Source of the DNA: Enhydrobacter sp.
GTDB lineage: Bacteria; Pseudomonadota; Alphaproteobacteria; Reyranellales; Reyranellaceae
DNA: 64,000 nucleotides
Assembly: GCF_030246845.1 (NCBI RefSeq)
Contig: NZ_CP126889.1
Span: 4,211,001-4,275,000, forward strand
Direction: 5' to 3'
In this document: positions 10,498 through 18,812 of the stretch, in pieces
How the letters are laid out: every line of letters begins with the position of its first letter
How positions within the stretch are numbered: the first letter of the stretch is position 1
The notes under the pieces: model-generated
What the model was told of the DNA's origin: nothing
Database searches by the model: none
What the model saw: only the letters and a program-made list of their open reading frames with translations
Made by a program: the position numbers and the translations under genes

Positions 10498-11841
10498 CTA
10501 TTTCTTGAGGCCTACCAGCTTCTCCAGCCAGTGGATGTCGTAGTCGCCATTGACGAATTGCTGTTGGCCGATGATGCGCTGGTGCAGCGGGATCGTCGTT
10601 TCGATGCCGCCGATCACGAATTCCTCGAGCGACCGGCGCAGGCGCATCAGGCATTCGTTGCGTGTCGGCCCGCTCACGATCAGCTTGGCCACCATCGAAT
10701 CGTAGTAGGGTGGCATGATGTAGCCTGCGTAAAGACCCGAATCGACGCGCACGCCGAGCCCGCCAGGCGGGTGGTAGTCGGCGACGCGGCCGGGGCAGGG
10801 CACGAAGGTCTCGGGATTCTCGGCATTGACGCGACACTCGATGGCATGGCCCTGGATCGTGATGTCGCCCTGCTCGAGCCCGAGCGGGGCGCCGTCGGCG
10901 ATCCGGATCTGCTCGCGTACTAGGTCGATGCCGGTCACCGCCTCGGTGATCGGATGCTCGACCTGCAGGCGGGTATTCATCTCGATGAAGTAGAATTCGC
11001 CGTCCTGGAACAGGAATTCCATCGTGCCCGCGCCGCGATACTTGAGCCTGCGCACCGCGGCGGCGGCAAGCTCGCCGATGCGACTGCGCTGCTCGGGATT
11101 GAGCGCGGGCGAAGGCGCCTCCTCCAGCACCTTCTGATGGCGGCGCTGCAGCGAGCAGTCGCGCTCGCCGAGGTGAATGCCATTCCCCTGGCCGTCGCCC
11201 AGCACCTGGATCTCGATATGGCGGGGACGGCCGAGATATTTCTCCACATAAACAGAGTCGTTGCTGAAGGCTGCCTTGGCTTCGGCCCTGGCGAGCGCAT
11301 AGGCTTCCGCCGCTGCGTCGGCGTTCTCGACAACTTTCATGCCGCGGCCGCCGCCGCCGGCCACGGCCTTGATCAGCACCGGCCAGCCGATCTTGTCACC
11401 CAGTGCCACGATCTCTTCGAGCGATCCGACCGGGCCGGGCGAACCCGGCACCAGCGGCAGGCCGAGTTCCTGTGCGGTCTGCTTGGCGACGATCTTGTCG
11501 CCCATCATGGTGATGTGCTCGGGTGTCGGTCCGATGAAGGTGAAGCCGCTCGCCTCGACCGCTTCCGCGAAACGCGCATTCTCCGACAGAAACCCGTAGC
11601 CGGGATGAATGGCGTCGACGTCGGTGATCGTCGCGGCGGAGAGGATAGCCGGGATGTTGAGATAGCTGTCGCGAGCCGGTGGAGGGCCGATGCAGACCGA
11701 CTGGTCCGCCAGCCGGACATGCATGGCGTCGCTGTCGGCGGTGGAATGGACGGCGACGGTCTGGATCCCCATTTCGCGGCAGGCGCGATGGATGCGGAGC
11801 GCGATCTCGCCGCGATTGGCGATCAGGACCTTTTCGAACAT
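10498..11841 (-). CDS. accC: Acetyl-CoA carboxylase biotin carboxylase subunit
   Basis: AccC carboxylates the biotin on AccB using ATP and bicarbonate, the first step of malonyl-CoA synthesis. At 447 residues it is full length. Visible parts are the MFEKVLIANRGEIALR start, HPGYGFLSENA, the glycine-rich ATP loop GGGGRGMK, the DCSLQRRHQK segment, FIEMNTRLQVEHP with the metal-binding Glu, and the C-terminal VDSGLYAGYIMPPYYDSMVAK. It follows accB after 15 bases. No accA or accD is in the window. Confidence 0.97.
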   Translation of the reverse strand: MFEKVLIANRGEIALRIHRACREMGIQTVAVHSTADSDAMHVRLADQSVCIGPPPARDSYLNIPAILSAATITDVDAIHPGYGFLSENARFAEAVEASGFTFIGPTPEHITMMGDKIVAKQTAQELGLPLVPGSPGPVGSLEEIVALGDKIGWPVLIKAVAGGGGRGMKVVENADAAAEAYALARAEAKAAFSNDSVYVEKYLGRPRHIEIQVLGDGQGNGIHLGERDCSLQRRHQKVLEEAPSPALNPEQRSRIGELAAAAVRRLKYRGAGTMEFLFQDGEFYFIEMNTRLQVEHPITEAVTGIDLVREQIRIADGAPLGLEQGDITIQGHAIECRVNAENPETFVPCPGRVADYHPPGGLGVRVDSGLYAGYIMPPYYDSMVAKLIVSGPTRNECLMRLRRSLEEFVIGGIETTIPLHQRIIGQQQFVNGDYDIHWLEKLVGLKK

Positions 11842-11856
11842 TGTGACCGAGAGCCG

Positions 11857-12327
11857 CTATTCGACGATCATCAGCGCCTGTCCGAACTCCACCGGCTGTG
11901 CGTTCTCGATCAGGATCTGGCTCACCGTACCGGCCTTGGGCGCCTTGATCGGATTGAAGGTCTTCATCGCTTCGATGATCAGGAGCGTCTGCCCCGCCGC
12001 GACCTTGTCGCCGACATTGACGAAGACCGGCTTGTCCGGCTCTGGAGCCAGATAGGCGGTGCCGACCATGGGCGACTTCACGGCGCCCGGATGGGCGCCC
12101 AGATCCGCGCCGTTGCCGAGCGACGACGGTCCGGCCGACGCGCCGCCCGGTAATGCCGCAGGAGCAGCGGCGAAAGCCACCGGCGCGGCGGCGGCCATAG
12201 TGACCTGGGGTCGCGCTACTCGGATCCGCCGCTCGCCGTCGGCCAACTCGATCTCCCCGAGATGGGTTTCCTCCAGGATCTCCGCGAGCTTGCGGACGAA
12301 CTCGGTATCCATCTCGAACTTGGCCAT
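11857..12327 (-). CDS. accB: Acetyl-CoA carboxylase biotin carboxyl carrier protein
   Basis: AccB carries the biotin that shuttles CO2 between AccC and the carboxyltransferase. The 156-residue protein has an N-terminal FVRKLAEILEETHLGEIEL region, an Ala/Pro linker (about 48-72) and a C-terminal biotinyl domain. The biotin acceptor is the Lys in IIEAMKTFNPI; the residue after it is Thr instead of the usual Met. The thumb-like sequence around KPVFVNVGDKV is present. It lies between aroQ and accC, as in many proteobacteria. Confidence 0.96.
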   Translation of the reverse strand: MAKFEMDTEFVRKLAEILEETHLGEIELADGERRIRVARPQVTMAAAAPVAFAAAPAALPGGASAGPSSLGNGADLGAHPGAVKSPMVGTAYLAPEPDKPVFVNVGDKVAAGQTLLIIEAMKTFNPIKAPKAGTVSQILIENAQPVEFGQALMIVE

Positions 12328-12347
12328 GAAGGAGGCTCCTGAAGATT

Positions 12348-12818
12348 TCAGCGGCCGAGCAGACGCGCCAGCGCCTGCAGGGCGAGGAGGTAGCCCTGGC
12401 TGCCCAGGCCGGCGATCACGCCCACGGCGGCGGGACTTATATACGAGCGGTGGCGAAAGCTTTCACGCTTGTAGATGTTCGAGATATGCACCTCGATGGC
12501 CGGTACCTCGGCGGCGTTCAGGGCGTCCAGCAGGGCCACCGACGTATGGCTGTAGGCGCCGGCATTGATCACGATGCCGCTGTTCTTTTCGCGCGCCGCC
12601 TGAATGAGGTCGACCAGGACGCCCTCGTGATTGCTCTGGGCGAACTCCACCTCCAGCCCGAGGCGTGCGGCCTCGGCCCGGCACGTCTTCTCCACGTCCG
12701 CCAAGGTCTCGCGGCCGTAGATCTGCGGCTGCCGCTTGCCCAGCATGTTGAGATTGGGCCCGTTGAGCACCAGCACGGGTTTCGCCGCCGGCGGACGTCG
12801 GGCGGCCCTGGCCGCCAA
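12348..12818 (-). CDS. aroQ: Type II 3-dehydroquinate dehydratase
   Basis: AroQ dehydrates 3-dehydroquinate to 3-dehydroshikimate in the shikimate pathway. The 156-residue protein contains VLNGPNLNMLGKRQPQIYG with the catalytic Tyr, GIVINAGAYSHTSVAL, and EVHISNIYKRESFRHRS with the catalytic His. The start is a TTG with a GGGGAGG ribosome site five bases upstream. The first 14 residues are a basic Ala/Arg extension relative to the compact family, so a later GTG (before LVLNGPN) is an alternative. It is the first gene of the aroQ-accB-accC-aat unit. Confidence 0.94.
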   Translation of the reverse strand: MAARAARRPPAAKPVLVLNGPNLNMLGKRQPQIYGRETLADVEKTCRAEAARLGLEVEFAQSNHEGVLVDLIQAAREKNSGIVINAGAYSHTSVALLDALNAAEVPAIEVHISNIYKRESFRHRSYISPAAVGVIAGLGSQGYLLALQALARLLGR

Positions 12819-12848
12819 ACTTGCCTCCCCATCCTTACAAGACGCGGG

Positions 12849-12876
12849 TTTATAGCATGGCGGGACTCGGCCACAA
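12849..12876 (-). promoter_or_regulatory. Candidate promoter of aroQ-accB-accC-aat
   Basis: On the minus strand TTGTGG (12876-12871) and TATAAA (12854-12849) are spaced by 16 bases. This predicts a start site near 12842 and a leader of about 24 bases before the aroQ TTG, with the GGGGAGG site inside it. Confidence 0.5.
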
Positions 12877-12895
12877 GAATGCCGGTCGGGGACAG

Positions 12896-13357
12896 TTATG
12901 ACGCGATGCGCAGGGCCTGGGCGTGGGCGAACAGGCGCCCGGCCAGCGACTCGAACTGCCGCCGCTCGTCATCGGTGAGCGCTTCGTAGAGACGCTTTTC
13001 ATAGGCAAGCGCGATGGGCACGATGCGGGCGTGCATGGCGCGGCCGCGGGCCGAGAGCTCGAGGGAGGCGCGCCGGCGGTCGTTGCGGTCGGTCGCCCGT
13101 TCGACCAGTCGCCGCTTCATGAGGCCCGCGACCGCCCGGCTCACGGCCACCTTGTCCATGACGATGCGCTGCCCCACATCGGATGCAGTGAGGGGGGCGA
13201 AGCGGCCCAGCGCCGCCATCACCCGCCACTGCGTCACGGTGAGCCCGAACGGCCCGACGTAGAGATCGTGCAGCGATTCGCTCACGAGCTGCGCCAGGAC
13301 GGAGAGCCGGTAGGGCAGGAAATTTTCCAGCTCCAGGGCTTGCGGTCGGTTCGTCAT
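12896..13357 (-). CDS. MarR-family transcriptional regulator of tyrosine catabolism
   Basis: The 153-residue protein has the MarR winged-helix fold: LTVTQWRVMAAL, LTASDVGQRIVMDKVAVSRAVAGLMKRRLVER as helix-turn-helix, and the wing DRNDRRRASLELSARG. It is divergent from the hpd operon with a 52-base gap holding a 16-bp palindrome at 13361-13376 that overlaps both promoters. This suggests that it represses hpd and itself, and is released by a pathway aromatic such as homogentisate or 4-hydroxyphenylpyruvate. The ligand is inferred from context only. Confidence 0.88.
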   Translation of the reverse strand: MTNRPQALELENFLPYRLSVLAQLVSESLHDLYVGPFGLTVTQWRVMAALGRFAPLTASDVGQRIVMDKVAVSRAVAGLMKRRLVERATDRNDRRRASLELSARGRAMHARIVPIALAYEKRLYEALTDDERRQFESLAGRLFAHAQALRIAS

Positions 13358-13360
13358 AAT

Positions 13361-13376
13361 AGTTACATATGAAACT
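13361..13376. promoter_or_regulatory. Palindromic operator in the marR-hpd divergent promoter
   Basis: AGTT-A-CATATG-A-AACT is a 16-bp palindrome with one mismatched pair; partial symmetry continues outward. For hpd, TTGCGG (13340-13345) and TTACAT (13363-13368) are 17 bases apart. For the regulator, TTGACC (13394-13389, minus) and CATATG (13371-13366) are also 17 apart. The palindrome covers both -10 regions, so one bound MarR dimer could block both genes. Confidence 0.6.
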
Positions 13377-13409
13377 AATTGTTCGTTCGGTCAAATTCGG
13401 GAGGACGGC

Positions 13410-14492
13410 ATGACAGGCATCACCGATCTCGAGACCGATCCCGTCAATCCGATGGGAACGGACGGATTCGAATTCGTCGAGTACACCGCGCCCGATCCGG
13501 AGGCGCTCGGCCGCCTGTTCGAGAGCATGGGCTTCGTGCGCGTCGCCCGGCATCGCTCGAAGGACGTGTCGCTGTTCCGACAGGGCGACGTGAACTTCAT
13601 CGTGAACGGCGAGAAGGAGAGCTTCGCGCAGGGCTTCGCCCGGGTTCACGGCCCCAGTGTCTGCGCGATCGCCTTTCGGGTGAAGAACGCGGCCCGCGCC
13701 TACAAACGCGCCCTTGGGCTCGGCGCCTGGGGCGTCGAGAACAAGGTGGGGCCGATGGAGCTCAACATTCCGGCCATCAAGGGGATCGGCGATTCGCTGA
13801 TCTACCTGGTCGACCGCTACGGACCGAAGGGCAGCATCTACGATGTCGACTTCGAGTTCCTGCCTGGCGTCGAGCCCGGCCCGGCGGGCGTCGGCATCAC
13901 CTATATCGATCACCTGACCCACAATGTGCATCGCGGCCGGATGGACGAGTGGGCGGAGTTCTACGAACGGCTCTTCAATTTCCGCGAGATCCGCTACTTC
14001 GACATCGAGGGCAAGCTCACGGGCCTGAAGTCCCGGGCGATGACCAGCCCGTGCGGCAAGATCCGCATCCCGATCAACGAGAGCACAGACGACAAGTCGC
14101 AGATCCAGGAGTATCTCTCGGCCTATCACGGCGAGGGCATCCAGCACATCGCGCTCGGCACCGGCGACATCTACCGCACGGTCGAGGCGCTCAGGGACAA
14201 GGGCGTGCCGTTCCAGACCGTTCCCGACACCTACTACGAGCAGGTGGACCAGCGCCTGCCCGGACACGGCGAGGATCTGGACCGGCTCGCGGCCGACCGC
14301 ATCCTGATCGACGGCGCGCCCACCCAAGGTGGCGGGCTCTTGCTGCAGATCTTCACCCAGACGGTGATCGGGCCGATCTTTTTCGAGATCATCCAGCGCC
14401 GCGGCAACGAAGGGTTCGGCGAAGGAAACTTCCGGGCGCTGTTCGAGTCGATCGAGCTCGATCAGATCCGCCGAGGCGTGCTCAAGGCGTAG
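13410..14492 (+). CDS. hpd: 4-hydroxyphenylpyruvate dioxygenase
   Basis: Hpd is an Fe(II) oxygenase that converts 4-hydroxyphenylpyruvate to homogentisate. At 360 residues it has the usual bacterial length, with two vicinal-oxygen-chelate domains. The iron ligands are visible: His in YIDHLTHNV, His in GIQHIALGTGDI and Glu in FFEIIQRRGNEGFGEGNF. The ATG follows a GGGAGGA site. It is the first gene of a plus-strand operon with hmgA, fahA and maiA, which together carry 4-hydroxyphenylpyruvate to fumarate and acetoacetate. Confidence 0.97.
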   Translation: MTGITDLETDPVNPMGTDGFEFVEYTAPDPEALGRLFESMGFVRVARHRSKDVSLFRQGDVNFIVNGEKESFAQGFARVHGPSVCAIAFRVKNAARAYKRALGLGAWGVENKVGPMELNIPAIKGIGDSLIYLVDRYGPKGSIYDVDFEFLPGVEPGPAGVGITYIDHLTHNVHRGRMDEWAEFYERLFNFREIRYFDIEGKLTGLKSRAMTSPCGKIRIPINESTDDKSQIQEYLSAYHGEGIQHIALGTGDIYRTVEALRDKGVPFQTVPDTYYEQVDQRLPGHGEDLDRLAADRILIDGAPTQGGGLLLQIFTQTVIGPIFFEIIQRRGNEGFGEGNFRALFESIELDQIRRGVLKA

Positions 14493-14508
14493 GACAGAGG
14501 AGGAACTC

Positions 14509-15657
14509 ATGGCCAGGAACTGGATTCCGCTTCGCCAGGTCGAAGGAACGGCGTCGCGCCAGGCTCACGTGCGTCTGCCCGAGGGCACCTACGAGCGCGA
14601 GATCAGCAAGGAGGGGTTCTTCGGGCCGTCGGCCCAGTTCCACCACAGACACAAGCCGACCGATTGGATCGCCTTCGAGGGGCCGATCCGGCCGCGGGCG
14701 CTCGATATGAACAAGCTCGTCAAGGTGCATGCCGATCCGTGGCAGGCCGAGCTGGTGATGGGCAATTCGCATCTGCAGATGCGGATCTGGAAGCTCGACG
14801 ACGCGATGACGGCGCTCGCCCGCAACAGCGACGGCGACCAGCTTCTTTTCGTGCATGAGGGGGCGGGCGAGCTCTTCTGCGACTATGGCCATCTCGAATA
14901 TCGCGACGGCGACTATATCGTGATCCCGCGCGGCACGATGTGGCGCCTCGCGCCCGGCAAGCCCACAACCTCGCTCATGATCGAGGCCACGAACGATCAT
15001 TTCACGCTGCCCGAGAAGGGGCTGGTCGGCCGCCATGCGATCTTCGATCCGGCGATGCTCGACACGCCGCATATCGACGACGCCTTCAAGGCGCAACAGG
15101 ACGAGCGGCGTTGGACCGTATCCGTGAAGCGGCGCAACGCGGTTTCGTCGGTCACTTTCCCGTTCAATCCGCTGGATGCCGTCGGCTGGCACGGCGATCT
15201 CAGCGTGGTGCGCATCAACTGGCGCGACCTCCGCCCGCTGATGAGCCATCGCGCCCATCTGCCGCCGTCGGCGCATACGACCTTCGTGACCGGCCGGTTC
15301 GTCGTCTGCACTTTCGTGCCGCGGCCGCTCGAGAGCGATCCCGAGGCGCTGAGGCTGCCGTTCTTCCACAACAACGACGACTTCGACGAGATTATCTTCT
15401 ATCACAAGGGAAGCTTCTTCAGCCGCGACAACATCCATCCTGGCATGATGACCGTCCATCCGTCGGGCTTCACCCACGGACCGCACCCCAAGGCGTTCGA
15501 CGCGGCCACCAAGGGCGGCAAGACCGAGACGGACGAAGTGGCGGTGATGGTCGACACGCGCGATGCGGTCGACATCGCCGCGATGCCGGCCGGTGTCGAG
15601 TTCGAGGACTACGTGTCTTCCTGGCGGCCGGCCGACCTCAAGCAGGCAGCGGAGTAG
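14509..15657 (+). CDS. hmgA: Homogentisate 1,2-dioxygenase
   Basis: HmgA opens the ring of homogentisate to maleylacetoacetate using Fe(II) and oxygen. The 382-residue protein has the cupin core: GDQLLFVHEGAGELFCDYG, DYIVIPRGTMWR, the DFDEIIFYHKGSFFSR segment with Glu/His ligands, and HPSGFTHGPHPKAF with further His. It is shorter than the roughly 430-residue classical enzymes and starts closer to the cupin domain, so it belongs to a short subgroup. A GAGGAGG site precedes the ATG. It lies 16 bases after hpd. Confidence 0.9.
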   Translation: MARNWIPLRQVEGTASRQAHVRLPEGTYEREISKEGFFGPSAQFHHRHKPTDWIAFEGPIRPRALDMNKLVKVHADPWQAELVMGNSHLQMRIWKLDDAMTALARNSDGDQLLFVHEGAGELFCDYGHLEYRDGDYIVIPRGTMWRLAPGKPTTSLMIEATNDHFTLPEKGLVGRHAIFDPAMLDTPHIDDAFKAQQDERRWTVSVKRRNAVSSVTFPFNPLDAVGWHGDLSVVRINWRDLRPLMSHRAHLPPSAHTTFVTGRFVVCTFVPRPLESDPEALRLPFFHNNDDFDEIIFYHKGSFFSRDNIHPGMMTVHPSGFTHGPHPKAFDAATKGGKTETDEVAVMVDTRDAVDIAAMPAGVEFEDYVSSWRPADLKQAAE

Positions 15658-15668
15658 GCCGGCCCGCG

Positions 15669-16661
15669 ATGAAGCTCGGAACGCTGAAGCAAGGCGGCCG
15701 CGACGGCACGCTGATCGTCGTCAACCGGACGCTCACGCGCGCCGTCCGCGCGACCAGCGTCGTGCCTACCCTGCAGAAGGCAATCGAGGATTGGGCCGTC
15801 TTGGCGCCGCAGCTCGCCAAGCTGTCGGAACAATTGCATGCCGACAAGGCGCCCGGGGCCTTCGATCTCGACACCGCGGCACTCGCCGCGCCGCTGCCCA
15901 GGGCCTACCAGTGGGCGGACGGCTCGGCCTACGTGGTCCATGTCGAGCTGGTGCGCAAGGCGCGCGGTGTCGAGATGCCACCCTCCTTCTGGACCGACCC
16001 GCTGATGTACCAGGGCGGCTCCGACTCCTTCATCGGTCCGAACGACGAAATCGAGCTGGAGGACGAGGCCTGGGGCATCGATTTCGAGGGGGAGATCGGG
16101 GTCATCGTCGACGATGTGCCGATGGGCACGCCGGCCACGGCGGCGCGCCGGCACATCAAGCTCGTGACCATCCTGAACGACGTCTCGTTGCGCAACGTGA
16201 TCGTGACGGAACTTGCCAAGGGTTTCGGCTTCTTCCACGGCAAGCCAGCCACGGCCTTCGCGCCGGTGGCGGTGACGCCCGACGAGCTGGGCGATGCCTG
16301 GGATGGGGCGAAGCTCGATCTGCCTTTGATCTCGATCCTCAACGGCAAGGAGTTCGGCCATCCCAACGCGGCCACCGATCTCACCTTCGATTTCGGTCAG
16401 TTGATCGCCCACGCCGCCCGGAGCCGGCATCTCGAGGCGGGGACGGTGATCGGCTCGGGCACGGTCGCCAACCGGGATCCGTCGGCCGGCTGCTCCTGCA
16501 TCGCCGAGCGGCGCGTGCGCGAGACGATCGATACCGGCAAGCCCAACACGCCTTTCATGAAGTTCGGCGACCGCATCCGCATCGAGATGCTCGACCGCGC
16601 TGGCCAATCGATTTTCGGCGCCATCGATCAGAAGGTGGTCCGCTACACGCCGCCCGCGTAG
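15669..16661 (+). CDS. fahA: Fumarylacetoacetate hydrolase
   Basis: This enzyme splits fumarylacetoacetate into fumarate and acetoacetate, the last step of tyrosine breakdown. The 330-residue protein has an N-terminal FAA_hydrolase_N-like part and the FAH core with metal ligands in EDEAWGIDFEGEIGVIVDD, the HIKLVTILNDVSLRN loop and GFGFFHGKPATAFAPVAV. GSGTVANRD and ACS-type C-terminal segments complete it. Start ATG 15669 lies 11 bases after hmgA. Operon position supports this substrate rather than another FAH-family substrate. Confidence 0.92.
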   Translation: MKLGTLKQGGRDGTLIVVNRTLTRAVRATSVVPTLQKAIEDWAVLAPQLAKLSEQLHADKAPGAFDLDTAALAAPLPRAYQWADGSAYVVHVELVRKARGVEMPPSFWTDPLMYQGGSDSFIGPNDEIELEDEAWGIDFEGEIGVIVDDVPMGTPATAARRHIKLVTILNDVSLRNVIVTELAKGFGFFHGKPATAFAPVAVTPDELGDAWDGAKLDLPLISILNGKEFGHPNAATDLTFDFGQLIAHAARSRHLEAGTVIGSGTVANRDPSAGCSCIAERRVRETIDTGKPNTPFMKFGDRIRIEMLDRAGQSIFGAIDQKVVRYTPPA

Positions 16662-16690
16662 GCCATGCTAAGGTATCAGCGGGAGGCTCC

Positions 16691-17335
16691 ATGAAGCTCA
16701 TCGGGTATTTTCGGTCGTCGGCCGCGTTTCGCGTGCGAATCGCCCTCAACCTCAAGGGGATCGCCGTCGAGCATGCCTTTCGCCATCTGCGCAAGGGCGA
16801 GCAGCGCGCCCCCGACTATGCGGCAATCAATCCCCAGAAGCTGGTGCCGGCGCTGGTGCTCGATACGGGCGAGGTGCTGACACAGTCGCTGGCGATTCTC
16901 GAGTATCTGGAGGAGACGCGCCCCGAGCCACCGCTTCTGCCCAACGATCCGGTGGGCCGGGCGAGGGTGCGGTCGCTTGCGCTGATCCCGACGGCGGACA
17001 TCCATCCCATCCAGAACCTGCGCGTGATGGCTTATCTACGGCAGACATACGGGCAGTCCGAGGAGGCTGCCTTCGCCTGGTCGCGCCACTGGATCGAGAC
17101 CGGCTTCGAAGTCTACGAGGCCATGGTAGCGAACGATCGCCGTACCGGTGCCTTCAGTCATGGCGATCGGCCGACGATGGCGGATCTTTGCCTGGTGCCC
17201 CAGATCTTCAATGCCGGCCGCTTCAAGGTCGATATGGCCAGATACCCGACCTTGAAGCGGATCTTCGACAACTGCATGAAGCAGCCGGCCTTCGAGGCCG
17301 CTCAACCTTCGAAGCAGCCCGACGCCGAGCCGTGA
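16691..17335 (+). CDS. maiA: Maleylacetoacetate isomerase (zeta-class GST)
   Basis: MaiA uses glutathione to isomerise maleylacetoacetate to fumarylacetoacetate. The 214-residue protein starts MKLIGYFRSSAAFRVRIALN: the two serines of the zeta-class active-site motif are kept, while the Cys often found after them is Ala, as in some bacterial members. INPQKLVPALV and QSLAILEYLEE are typical GST N-domain features, and GDRPTMADLCLVPQ belongs to the C-domain. GGGAGG lies upstream of the ATG. Its stop overlaps the GTG start of the next gene. Confidence 0.94.
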   Translation: MKLIGYFRSSAAFRVRIALNLKGIAVEHAFRHLRKGEQRAPDYAAINPQKLVPALVLDTGEVLTQSLAILEYLEETRPEPPLLPNDPVGRARVRSLALIPTADIHPIQNLRVMAYLRQTYGQSEEAAFAWSRHWIETGFEVYEAMVANDRRTGAFSHGDRPTMADLCLVPQIFNAGRFKVDMARYPTLKRIFDNCMKQPAFEAAQPSKQPDAEP

Positions 17336-18807
17336 AGAAGAGTCTCGTCGCGGTCCTCGCCGTGGCCGCGCTCGTCGGTCTTGGCGTGGCGGGCGTGCCG
17401 GTGGCGGAACGATACGCGGCAGGCCGGATCAAGGCCGAGATCGAGCGTGACGGCCAGGCCTCGGTGGGCGCCGTCGAGGTCGGGCTCATCGACCGCAGCG
17501 TCGTGTTGAGCGATTTCCGGTCGCACGCCTTGGGTGACCTGGCGGTTCGGCGTTGGGAGTTGCGCGGTATGGCCGAGTCGCTCGGAGACTTGCTGGCCGG
17601 CCGCACGCCGCTCGCCAACTTCAGGCTCGGCGATCCGCTGCGCGCCGACCATCTCGAGCTGGCCGACCTCCATATCGCCAATCCCTCGACCGGCGCGACC
17701 TGGACCGTCGGCTCTCTGGTGATCGACGGCCTCGATCTGGCCGCCTACGACGCAGATATCGCGGGGCCCCGTCATCCGGAGATCCTGGCCGCGCGCATCG
17801 CCGGAGCGCTCAGCTTGCAGCATGCCGAGGCACGGAACGCGAGCCATACGCTTGCCGCGACCGGCGATGCCGTCTTCGTGCGCAGCGCCGCCATCCATCG
17901 GGTGGATCGCGGCCATATCGGTGCGCTTGCCATCGCCGATATCGAGGCGACGCCCAAGGGCGCTGCGGAGGCGTCCCTCAAGGTCGACGACATACGGATG
18001 AAGGAGATCGGACTGGGGCGCATTCTCTCCCAGATCGAGAAGAATGCACGGTATCCCGATAGTTCTCTCGGCCGTGTCGATATCGGCTCGGCCAGCGCGA
18101 CCGGCTTCGGCGGCACCTTGCTGTCGAGCAACGGCGTCTCGCTCGAAAGCATTTCCCTCGAAACGGTGCGCGAGGAGGTCGGCGCCAGTCGATCGCGGCT
18201 GCGCGTCGAGGATCTCGCCCTGCGTCCGGCCGCGAATCCGACCGGTGCGCGGCTTGGCATCCTGCTGCAGGCCATGGGGCTTTCGGAGCTCAAGCTCGGC
18301 CTCGACTGCGCCGGTGTCGAGCGGCGTTCGAAGGGGGAGCTTGCCATACGGCAATGCACCCTTTCCGCTGCCGATCTGGGCGAAATGACCTTGTCCGCCG
18401 AGCTTACGGGTGCAGATGAGACCTTCTGGCGCGCGGTCGACAACGGCACCATGGTTGCCCTGCCGCAATCCTCGATTGCGCTCGCGTCGGCCAGACTGGT
18501 GCTGTTCGACAGGGGGATGATCGATCGATCCGTGCGCGCCCTGGCGGCGGCGACGAACCAGTCATCGGCGGTTGCGCGTGCCAATCTGGCGCACGACATC
18601 CGCACCTATCAACCACCCGATATCCTTATCACCCAGGATATGACAAAGCTCCTCGATACGGTTGCCCGCTTCGTCGAGGAGGGCGGCACGCTTACCCTCG
18701 CTGCCAGGCCCGATCCGCCGCTCGGCCTCGCTGCGGCAAGCCGGCTGAGCATCGCCGGCCCCGATCTCGTGCACCTGCTGGGACTCTCGGCGACGCTTTC
18801 GCGCTAG
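17332..18807 (+). CDS. Membrane-anchored protein of unknown function, AsmA-like in appearance
   Basis: The 491-residue product starts at a GTG overlapping the maiA stop. It has one N-terminal membrane segment (MKKSLVAVLAVAALVGLGVA) and then a long periplasmic part. This is made of alternating strand-rich repeats with patterns such as LGDPLRADHLELADLHIANP and LVIDGLDLAAYDADI. It resembles AsmA-like or DUF748-like lipid-transfer scaffolds in its repeat style, but I see no diagnostic motif. Translational coupling to the tyrosine operon may be incidental. An IS element lies immediately after its stop. Confidence 0.6.
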   Translation: MKKSLVAVLAVAALVGLGVAGVPVAERYAAGRIKAEIERDGQASVGAVEVGLIDRSVVLSDFRSHALGDLAVRRWELRGMAESLGDLLAGRTPLANFRLGDPLRADHLELADLHIANPSTGATWTVGSLVIDGLDLAAYDADIAGPRHPEILAARIAGALSLQHAEARNASHTLAATGDAVFVRSAAIHRVDRGHIGALAIADIEATPKGAAEASLKVDDIRMKEIGLGRILSQIEKNARYPDSSLGRVDIGSASATGFGGTLLSSNGVSLESISLETVREEVGASRSRLRVEDLALRPAANPTGARLGILLQAMGLSELKLGLDCAGVERRSKGELAIRQCTLSAADLGEMTLSAELTGADETFWRAVDNGTMVALPQSSIALASARLVLFDRGMIDRSVRALAAATNQSSAVARANLAHDIRTYQPPDILITQDMTKLLDTVARFVEEGGTLTLAARPDPPLGLAAASRLSIAGPDLVHLLGLSATLSR

Positions 18808-18812
18808 ACTTA

